DNA of 64,000 nucleotides, from the NCBI RefSeq assembly GCF_021018895.1, contig NC_079381.1:15892501-15956500 (forward strand), given 5' to 3'. Within the stretch, counting starts at the first letter, position 1. Each line of letters opens with the position of its first letter. The notes under the pieces are model-generated. The model worked only from the letters and a program-made list of their open reading frames with translations, was not told where the DNA came from and did no database searches. Shown here in pieces: positions 55,400 through 64,000 of this stretch. This stretch comes from Seriola aureovittata (taxonomy: Eukaryota; Chordata; Actinopteri; Carangiformes; Carangidae). Both the position numbers and the translations under genes were made by a program.

Positions 55400-55473
55400 C
55401 ACTGGGGGGGAACTGAACCAACTACCTCCTGCTTGGGAGGTCACAGCTTTAACCACTGTACTACCATGGTGGC
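55400..55473 (-). mobile_element. tRNA-like module 6 (type A)
   Basis: Type A, 1,611 bases after module 4. Confidence 0.75.
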
Positions 55474-56601
55474 TACTGAAGAGGCAAACTATAGTCGTAC
55501 AGAAAAACAAAAATGTTTAGTAAGGTGAAAAAAAGAAATGATATTGAGGCAAAAAAACATCAAAAAACGTCATAGTAAGGTATGAAAAGGTCAAAAAAAG
55601 TCATAGTATAGTAAGGCATAAAAACATCAAAAAACAAGATAGCATAGTAAGGTATGAAAAGGTCAAAAAACATCATAATATAGTATGGTATACAGATTTC
55701 ATAGTATATTAAGGCCTATAAAGTGAGACAAATGAAAGAGTATAGTATGGTAAAAAAAAAGTGAAAAAACGACATAGTACAGTATGGCAAGAAAAAAAAA
55801 ATGGAATTGTATATTATGGCATAAGAACATCCAAAACATCATAATATGGCATGGTATACAGATTTCATAGTATATTAAGGCCTATAAAGTGAGAAAAATG
55901 AAATAGTATAGTGTGGCAAAATACATTAAAAAACGACATAGTATAGTATGGCGAAAAAATCAAAAAATTGAATAGCATAAAAAAATCCAAAAACTTCATA
56001 ATATACTAAGGTACAAAGATGTCATTATATATCAAAACCTAAAAAGTGAAAAAAACAACATAATATGGTCTAGCAAAAAAAGTAAAAAAATGGCATAGTG
56101 GTTTAAGGCATAAAAATATCAAAAAACGTCATAATATGGTATGGTATACAGATGTCATACTACATTAAGAACTATAAAGTGAGAAAAATTAAATATTATA
56201 GTATGGCAAGAAAATTAAAAAAAATGGAATAGTATATTATGGCATAAGAACATCCAAAACGTCATAATATGGCATGGTATACAGATTTCATAGTATATTA
56301 AGGCCTATAACGTGAGAAAAACGACATAGTATAGTATGGTAAAAAAAAGTGAAAAAAAGGACATAGTATAGTATGGCAAAAAATCAAAAAATGGCATAGT
56401 GTATTAAAGCATAAAAACATCCAAAACATCATAATATGATATGGTACACAGATTTCATAGTATATTAAGGCCTATAAAGTGAGAAAAATAAAATAGTATA
56501 GTATGGTTAAAAAAAAAAAAAAAGTGAAAAAACGACATAGTATAGTATGGCAAAAAAAAAAAAAAAAAAAATGGCATAGTGTATTGAGGCAAAAAAATAG
56601 T

Positions 56602-56675
56602 CACTGGGGGGGAACTGAACCAACTACCTCCTGCTTGGGAGGTCACAGCTTTAACCACTGTACTACCATGGTGGC
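56602..56675 (-). mobile_element. tRNA-like module 7 (type A)
   Basis: Type A, 1,202 bases after module 6; the shorter spacing shows a deletion within one higher-order unit (no type B between them). Confidence 0.75.
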
Positions 56676-58068
56676 TACTGAAGAGGCAAACTATAGTCGT
56701 ACAGAAAAACAAAAATGTTTAGTAAGGTGAAAAAAAGAAATGATATTGAGGCAAAAAAACATCAAAAAACGTCATAGTAAGGTATGAAAAGGTCAAAAAA
56801 AGTCATAGTATAGTAAGGCATAAAAACATCAAAAAACAAGATAGCATAGTAAGGTATGAAAAGGTCAAAAAACATCATAATATAGTATGGTATACAGATT
56901 TCATAGTATATTAAGGCCTATAAAGTGAGAAAAATGAAATATTATAGTATGGCAAAAAACGTAAAAAAAACGACATAGTATAGTATGGCAAAAAAAAAAT
57001 CAAAAAATGGAATAGTATATTAAGGCATAAAAACATCCAAAAACATTATAATGTAGTATGGTATACAGATTTCATAGTATATTAAGGCCTATAAAGTGAG
57101 AAAAATGAAATAGTATAGTATGGTAAAAAAAAAGTGAAAAAACGACATAGTACAGTATGGCAAGAAAAAAAAAATGGAATTGTATATTATGGCATAAGAA
57201 CATCCAAAACATCATAATATGGCATGGTATACAGATTTCATAGTATATTAAGGCTATAAAGTGAGAAAAATGAAATAGTATAGTGTGGCAAAATACATTA
57301 AAAAACGACATAGTATAGTATGGCGAAAAAATCAAAAAATGGAATAGTATATTAAGGCATAAAAACATCCAAAAACATCATAATATAGTATGGTAAAAAA
57401 AAAGTGAAAAAACGACATAGTATAATATGGCAAAAAACGTAAAAAAAACGACATAGCATATAGTATGGCAAAAAAAGTAAAAAAACGACATAGTATAATA
57501 TGGCAAAAAAAAAAAAAAAAAAAAAAATGGAAAAGTATATTAAGGCATAAAAACATCCAAAATATCATAATATGGTATGGTATACAGATTTCATAGTATA
57601 TTAAGGCCTATAAAGTGAGAAAAATGAAATAGTATAGTATGGTAAAAAAAAAAAAAGTGAAAAAACGACATTATAGTATGGCAAAAAATTAATAAATGGC
57701 ATAGTGTGTTGAGGCATAAAAACATCCAAAAACATCATAATATAGTATGGTATACAGATTTCATAGTATATTAAGGCCTATAAAGTGAGAAAAATGAAAT
57801 ATTATAGTATGGCAAAAAACGTAAAAAAACGACATAGTATAGTATGGCAAAAAATAAAAAAATGGAATAGTATATTAAGGCATAAAAACATCCAAAACAT
57901 CATAATATGGTATGGTATACAGATTTCATAGTATATTAAGGCCTATAAAGGGAGAAAAATGAAATAGTATAGTATGGTAAAAAAAAAAAAAGTGAAAAAA
58001 CGACATAGCATATAGTATGGCAAAAAAAAAAAAAAAAATGGCATAGTGTATTGAGGCAAAAAAATAGT

Positions 58069-58141
58069 CACTGGGGGGGATTGAACCAAGTACCTCCTGC
58101 TTGGGAGGTCACAGCTTTAACCAGTGTACTACCATGGTGGC
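58069..58141 (-). mobile_element. tRNA-like module 8 (type B)
   Basis: First of a B+C pair. Confidence 0.75.
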
Positions 58142-58435
58142 TACTGAAGAGGCAAACTATAGTCGTACAGAAAAATAAAAATGTTTACTAAGGTTAAAAA
58201 AAAAAATGATAATGAGGCAAAGAAACATCAAAAAACGTCATAGTAAGGTATAAAAAGGTAAAAAAAAACGTCATAATATACTAAGGTTTAAAGATGTCAT
58301 AGAATATTAAGGCCTATAACGTGAGAAAAACGACATAGTATAGTATGGTAAAAAAAAAGTGAAAAAAACGACATAGTATATTATGGCAAAAAAAAAAAAA
58401 AAAAATGGCATAGTGTATTGAGGCAAAAAAATAGT

Positions 58436-58508
58436 CACTGGGGGGGATTGAACCAACTACCTCCTGCTTGGGAGGTCACAGCTTTAACCACTGTACTACC
58501 ATGGTGGC
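58436..58508 (-). mobile_element. tRNA-like module 9 (type C)
   Basis: Type C combines the perfect B box of type B with the intact A box of type A; 367 bases after module 8. Confidence 0.75.
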
Positions 58509-59145
58509 TACTCAAGAGGCAAACTATAGTCATACAGAACAATAAAAATGTTTAGTAAGGTTAAAAAAAAAATGATAATGAGGCAAAGAAACATCAAAAA
58601 ACGTCATATTAAGGTATAAAAAGGTAAAAAAAACGTCATAATATACTAAGGTTTAAAGATGTCATAGTATATTAAGGCCTATAACGTGAGAAAAACGACA
58701 TAGTATAGTATGGTAAAAAAAAGTGAAAAAAACGACATAGTATATTATGGCAAAAAATAAAAAAATGGAATAGTATATTAAGGCATAAAAACATCCAAAA
58801 TATCATAATATGGTATGGTATACAGATTTCATAGTATATTAAGGCCTATAAAGTGAGAAAAATGAAATAGTATAGTATGGTAAAAAAAAAAAAAGTGAAA
58901 AAACGACATTATAGTATGGCAAAAAATTAATAAATGGCATAGTGTGTTGAGGCATAAAAACATCCAAAAACATCATAATATGGTATGGTATACAGATTTC
59001 ATAGTATATTAAGGCCTATAAAGGCAGAAAAATGAAATAGTATAGTATGGTAAAAAAAAAAAAAAAGTGAAAAAACGACATAGTATATAGTATGGCAAAA
59101 AAAAAAAAAAAAAAATGGCATAGTGTATTGAGGCAAAAAAATAGT

Positions 59146-59218
59146 CACTGGGGGGGATTGAACCAAGTACCTCCTGCTTGGGAGGTCACAGCTTTAACCA
59201 GTGTACTACCATGGTGGC
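59146..59218 (-). mobile_element. tRNA-like module 10 (type B)
   Basis: First of the second B+C pair, 1,077 bases after module 8. Confidence 0.75.
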
Positions 59219-59515
59219 TACTGAAGAGGCAAACTATAGTCGTACAGAAAAATAAAAATGTTTACTAAGGTTAAAAAAAAAAATGATAATGAGGCAAAGA
59301 AACATCAAAAAACGTCATAGTAAGGTATAAAAAGGTAAAAAAAAACGTCATAATATACTAAGGTTTAAAGATGTCATAGAATATTAAGGCCTATAACGTG
59401 AGAAAAACGACATAGTATAGTATGGTAAAAAAAAGTGAAAAAAACGACATAGTATATTATGGCAAAAAAAAAAAAAAAAAAAAAATGGCATAGTGTATTG
59501 AGGCAAAAAAATAGT

Positions 59516-59589
59516 CACTGGGGGGGGATTGAACCAACTACCTCCTGCTTGGGAGGTCACAGCTTTAACCAGTGTACTACCATGGTGGC
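59516..59589 (-). mobile_element. tRNA-like module 11 (type C variant)
   Basis: 370 bases after module 10; carries the type B change in the A box, so it is a B/C mosaic. Confidence 0.75.
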
Positions 59590-60066
59590 TACTCAAGAGG
59601 CAAACTATAGTCGTACAGAACAATAAAAATGTTCAGTAAGGTTAAAAAAAAAATGATAATGAGGCAAAGAAACATCAAAAAACGTCATAGTAAGGTATAA
59701 AAAGGTAAAAAAAACGTCATAATATACTAAGGTTTAAAGATGTCATAGTATATTAAGGCCTATAACGTGAGAAAAACGACATAGTATAGTATGGTAAAAA
59801 AAAGTGAAAAAAACGACATAGTATATTATGGCAAAAAATAAAAAAATGGAATAGTATATTAAGGCATAAAAACATCAGAAAACGTCATAATATGGTATGG
59901 TATACAGATTTCATAGTATATTAAAACCTAAAAAGTGAGAAAAACGACATAATACGGTATGACAAAAAAGTAAAAAAACAACATAGTATAGTATGGCAAA
60001 AAAATTCATAAATGACATATTGTGTTGAGGCATAAAAACATCCAAAAACATTATAATGTAGTATGG

Positions 60067-60107
60067 TTGGGAGGTCACAGCTTTAACCACTGTACTACCA
60101 TGGTGGC
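60067..60107 (-). mobile_element. tRNA-like module 12, truncated
   Basis: Keeps the A-box half only. The B box and the G run are replaced by ordinary satellite sequence ending GTAGTATGG, so the break lies inside the element. Confidence 0.65.
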
Positions 60108-62057
60108 CACTTAAGGGGCAAACTATAGTCGTACAGAAAAACAAAAATGTTTAGTAAGGTGAAAAAAAGTAATGATATTGAGGCAAAAAAACATCAAAAA
60201 ACGTCATAGTAAGGTATGAAAAGGTCAAAAAAAGTCATAGTATAGTAAGGCATAAAAACATCAAAAAACAAGATAGCATAGTAAGGTATGAAAAGGTCAA
60301 AAAACATCATAATATAGTATGGTATACAGATTTCATAGTATATTAAGGCCTATAAAGTGAGAAAAATGAAATATTATAGTATGGCAAAAAACGTAAAAAA
60401 ACGACATAGTATAGTATGGCAAAAAAAACAAAAAATGGAATAGTATATTAAGGCATAAAAACATCCAAAAACATTATAATGTAGTATGGTATACAGATTT
60501 CCTAATATATTAAGGCCTATAAAGTGAGAAAAATGAAATAGTATGGTCTGGCAAAAAAAGTAAAAAAACGACATAGTATAGCATGGCAAAAAAAGGAAAA
60601 ATGGCATAGTGGTTTAAGGCATAAAAATATCAAAAAACTTCATAATATGGTATGGTATACAGATGTCATACTACATTAAGACCTACAAAGTGAACAAAAT
60701 GAAATAGTATAGTATGGCAAGAAAATTGAAAAAACATCATTATAGTATAGTATGGCAAAAAATTAAAAAAAAAATGGAATTGTATATTATGGCATAAGAA
60801 CATCCAAAACGTCATAATATGGTATAGTATATAGATTTCATAGTATATTAAGGCCTATAAAGTGAGAAAAATTACATAGTATAGTATGGCAAAAAAATCA
60901 AAAAATGGCATAGTGTATTAAAGCATAAAAACATCCAAAACATCATAATATGGAATGGTATACAGATTTCATAGTTTATTAAGGCCTATAAAGGGAGAAA
61001 AATGAAGTAGTATAGTATGGTAAAAAAAAAAAGTGAAAAAACAACATAGTATAGCATGGCAAAAAAAGTAAAAATGGCATATTGGTTTAAGGCATAAAAA
61101 TATCAATAAACGTCATAATATGGTATGGTATACAGATGTCATACTACATTAAGACCTATAAAGTGAGAAAAATGAAATAATATAGTATGGCAAGAAAATT
61201 AAAAAAAATGGAATAGTATATTATGGCATAAGAACATCCAAAACGTCATAATATGGCATGGTATACAGATTTCATAGTATATTAAGGCCTATAACGTGAG
61301 AAAAACGACATAGTATAGTATGGTAAAAAAAAGTGAAAAAAAGGACATAGTATAGTATGGCAAAAAATCAAAAAATGGAATAGCATAAAAACATCCAAAA
61401 ACGTCATAATATACTAAGGTAAAAAGATGTCATTATATATTAAAACCTAAAAAGTGAGAAAAACAACATAATATGGTCCGGCAAAAAAAGTGAAAAAACG
61501 ATATAGTATAATATGGCAAAAAAAAAAAAAAAAATGGAATAGTATATTAAGGCATAAAAACATCCAAAATCTCATAATATGGTATGGTATACAGATATCA
61601 CAGTATATTAAGGCCTATAAAGTGAGAAAAATGAAATAGTATAGTATGTTTTAAAAAAAAGTTAAAAAACGACATTATAGTATGGCAAAAAAATTCATAA
61701 ATGGCATAGTGTGTTGAGGCATAAAAACATCCAATAACATCATGATATAGTATGGTATACAGATTTCATAGTATATTAAGGCCTATACTGTGAGAAAAAT
61801 GAAATATTATAGTATGGCAAAAAACGTAAAAAAACGACATAGTATAGTATGGTAAAAAAATTAAAAAATGGAATTGTATATTAAGGCATAAAAAACATCC
61901 AAAAACGTCATACTATGGTATGGTATATAGATTTCATAGTATATTAAGGCCTATAAAGTGAGAAAAATGAAATAGTATAGTATGGTAAAAAAAAATATAT
62001 AGTATGGCAAAAAAAAAAAAAAAAAAATGGCATAGTGTATTGAGGCAAAAAAGTAGT

Positions 62058-62132
62058 TACTGGGGGGGGACTGAACCAACAACGTCCTGCTTGGGAGGTC
62101 ACAGCTTTAACCACTGTACTACGATGGTGGCC
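62058..62132 (-). mobile_element. tRNA-like module 13, diverged type A
   Basis: Several substitutions (AACGTCC in place of TACCTCC, a change just outside the A box), so older than the internal copies. T6 run downstream. Confidence 0.7.
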
Positions 62133-62379
62133 ACTGAAGAAGCATACTATAGTCGTACAGAAAAATAAAAATGTTTAGTAAGGTGAAAAAAAATAAAATG
62201 ATATTGAGGCAAAAAAACATCAAAAAACGTCATAGTAAGGTATAAAAAGGTAAAAAACGTCATAATATATTAAGGTTCAAAGATGTCATTGTATATTAAA
62301 ACCTAAAAAGTGAGAAAAACTTCATAGAATAGTTTGGCAAAAAAATGGCATAGTATAATGAGGCATAAAAGCTTCATAA

Positions 62380-62545
62380 AAAGGTCATAGTATACTAAGG
62401 CGTAGAAGCCAGAGATACCCAAAAACCCACATAGGGACAGGGAAATAATTGGAAGTTCCATAGAGAAAGGTCACAGGTGAGGTTTAAACGATGTACCTTC
62501 TGCTTGGGAGGCCACAGCTTCAACCACTGTACTACCATACTGCCC
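62380..62545 (-). mobile_element. Least-reduced tRNA-derived element: head plus body, right edge of array
   Basis: Minus strand: A box TAGTACAGTGG (about 62536-62526), degenerate B box (about 62490-62480), then CCTGTGACCTTTCTCTATGG, TTTCCCTGTCCCTATGTGGG and TATCTCTGGCTTCTACG. This head-then-body order matches a tRNA-derived short element very frequent in teleost genomes, as I remember it. It is the only copy in the window with both parts. Confidence 0.6.
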
Positions 62546-62795
62546 ATGCAAAGGAAATTTATAGTCAGGCAGAAAAATAAAAAAGTATAGCAAGGCGAAA
62601 CAAAAAATTATATAAAAGCAAAAAACATCCAAAAACGTCAAAATATGGTATAGTATACAGATTTCATAGTATATTAAAACCTAAAAAGTGAGAAAAACTA
62701 AATAATATGGCATGGCAAAAAAAGTTAAAAAATGGCATAGTATAGTAAGACATAAAAATGTCAAAAAACCTCATGTTATAATAAGGCATAAAAAA

Positions 62796-64000
62796 AGACA
62801 TGCTTCACAACTGAGTCAGATATCATGGTTAGAATTGTTGCCACCCCTTTTCACTGTCTGCCTCAGCTGAGGCCAAGTCATCAAACCCCATCATTAGTAG
62901 TGAATATATCACCAGCTCCAGCCTGTGAGATTCTTTAAAATTCGAATCAGGTTTATTTCTATGGCTTTAGCACAAAATCATGCCTGAAAAGACAAGTTAA
63001 CAGTACGGACCTCAACCACAAACTGCAAACACAATACAAAAGAAAACAGACGGAAACAAAGAGAAACCACAAGTCACAAGGTTAATTAGGGCTGAGCGTG
63101 TGTTATAGCTCTACTGTGCAGTAAGTGATGGGACAAACCATTAAAAATGGGCAATAACCTGAACAATACAGTTCATAAAAACTAAAATAATAAGTAAGCT
63201 TCAGGTCAGGTTTATTTATTTATTCATCCCACAATTCTACAAGCTAAGAGTGCTAAGAGGAGAAAGTCTTTCCATATGATATTCCACTACAACTTATGTA
63301 CGTTATCTGTCATTTTGAAATATCACAAATTTTGCAACACTGTCTTGTGTTTTTCTGATTTTAGCTGTTTCATTCTGCAGTTGCCTCATGTCTGTCTGTC
63401 TCAAAGATTTCCCAGAAGACTGATAATCCTCGATGTTATGATTACAGTAAGACGCTGACAGCAAATCTGACTGACATTGACTGACTGGATATGCAGTCTC
63501 TGTTTGTCTATCTAATTTTCTCCCCTCTCTCTCTTTCCACAAAGCAGCATGCTATTAAAAATCAACCAAAGTGCAGTATCTCTATTTTAATCTGATTATT
63601 TGAAAACTTTGTATGATCTTCAGGATTCAGGCTTGTGTGAAACAAGAACTTAAGAAGTGTGAATGATGTAGTTGGCATGGAGTTGCGAACTTTGTGACCA
63701 TTGTGTGACCACTTTCAGGTCCTCAACAAACAGGCTGAGGGACCAGTTCCTCAATTGGCTCTTTGGTGGATAATAACAACCCTCTACAAGTTGTTAGCCA
63801 CTCACTGCCACGTGTGGTGAAACATCACAAGTGAACAACTTTCTAATGGTGCTGTGCCTGTGAAACTGAACTTCTGTTAAATAAAAGACCTTCCAAAACA
63901 AAAGCTTATCGATTTCTCTGACCAGCTTTCTATGGGTGCTTTGAGTCTGAAAAACAAAAGAGCAAATGCATGAACGATGAACCCTTGATTAGTCAGAAGG
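62796..64000. other. Sequence right of the array
   Basis: Ordinary AT-rich DNA, no gene recognised. CAGGTTTATTT occurs twice (62948 and 63207 regions) and may be part of an old repeat, but I cannot support a boundary. Confidence 0.4.

Larger units (their letters stand above)
48120..62795. repeat. 14.7-kb AT-rich satellite-like tandem array with higher-order structure
   Basis: The array is built from variants of three recurrent blocks: CATAGTATAGTATGGC followed by an A tract, GGCATAAAAACATCCAAAA, and TATACAGATTTCATAGTATA followed by TTAAGGCCTATAAAGTGAG. The last block recurs every 130-170 bases, most often 165-168 (for instance about 48871, 49036, 49373, 49539, 50138, 50304). A tracts of 6-25 bases recur throughout. 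Higher-order copies: type A tRNA-like modules at 50452, 52077, 53789 and 55400 (spacing 1611-1712), type B at 51224 and 54560 (two such periods), and a B+C pair at 58069/58436 repeated at 59146/59516 (period about 1080). The left edge (48120-48850) consists of shorter, diverged units. ORFs in the array are by-products of A/T tracts. Confidence 0.97.

Noticed and set aside
50360..60144. Repeated minus-strand ORFs starting MFFCTTIVCLFSSHHGSTVV
   Set aside because: They are translations of the tRNA-like module and its A/T-tract flanks, repeated with each higher-order unit. No start context or constraint on the frame; ends vary with A-tract length.
48120..62795. CRISPR-like array
   Set aside because: Repeats are contiguous variants with no unique spacers, and the host is a vertebrate.

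Overview
The window looks like nuclear DNA of a bony fish (teleost). It carries intron-rich vertebrate genes with GT-AG junctions, numerous long CA/GT microsatellites, decayed fish-type LINE retrotransposons (one L1-like, two L2/CR1-like) and a tRNA-derived short element. No prokaryotic features were seen. Gene names rest on recognising protein motifs by eye; no database search was run.

Layout. Positions 1-7030 (+) hold the last 14 coding exons and the 3' UTR of a PRRC2-family gene, most likely prrc2b. Positions 7700-10840 (+) hold a compact four-exon gene for a 135-residue coiled-coil-like protein that I do not recognise. Positions 10997-14000 (+) hold a complete edf1 (MBF1) gene of 148 codons in five exons. 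Between 14.0 and 18.6 kb is a spacer containing a decayed L1 ORF2 relic (minus strand, 15.83-16.74 kb) that is too frameshifted to show as an ORF. Positions 18.6-37.2 kb (-) hold a complete prag1 (Pragmin/SGK223 pseudokinase) gene: a non-coding first exon near a CAG/CTG repeat and five coding exons that join in frame to 1,328 codons. prag1 is convergent with edf1. Positions 37-45 kb are gene-free, with microsatellites and old dispersed repeats. Positions 45.4-47.6 kb hold two LINE reverse-transcriptase relics.

Positions 48.12-62.80 kb are the most unusual part: a 14.7-kb, very AT-rich tandem array with short units at its left edge, monomers of roughly 165 bp inside, and higher-order blocks of about 1.6-1.7 kb and 1.08 kb. 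Embedded in it, all on the minus strand, are 11 near-identical tRNA-like modules plus one truncated and one strongly diverged copy. Each intact module has an A box, a perfect or near-perfect B box and a T7 run just downstream, so each could be a short Pol III unit. A more complete copy (head plus body) sits at the right edge and an isolated body fragment at the left edge, suggesting that a tRNA-derived element was captured and amplified with the satellite.

The genes are housekeeping or signalling genes and do not form one pathway: PRRC2B and EDF1 both act in translation (initiation and ribosome-collision sensing), while PRAG1 is a Csk-recruiting scaffold of Rho/Src signalling. The fish prag1 keeps the EPIYA tyrosine motif and a degenerate kinase fold.
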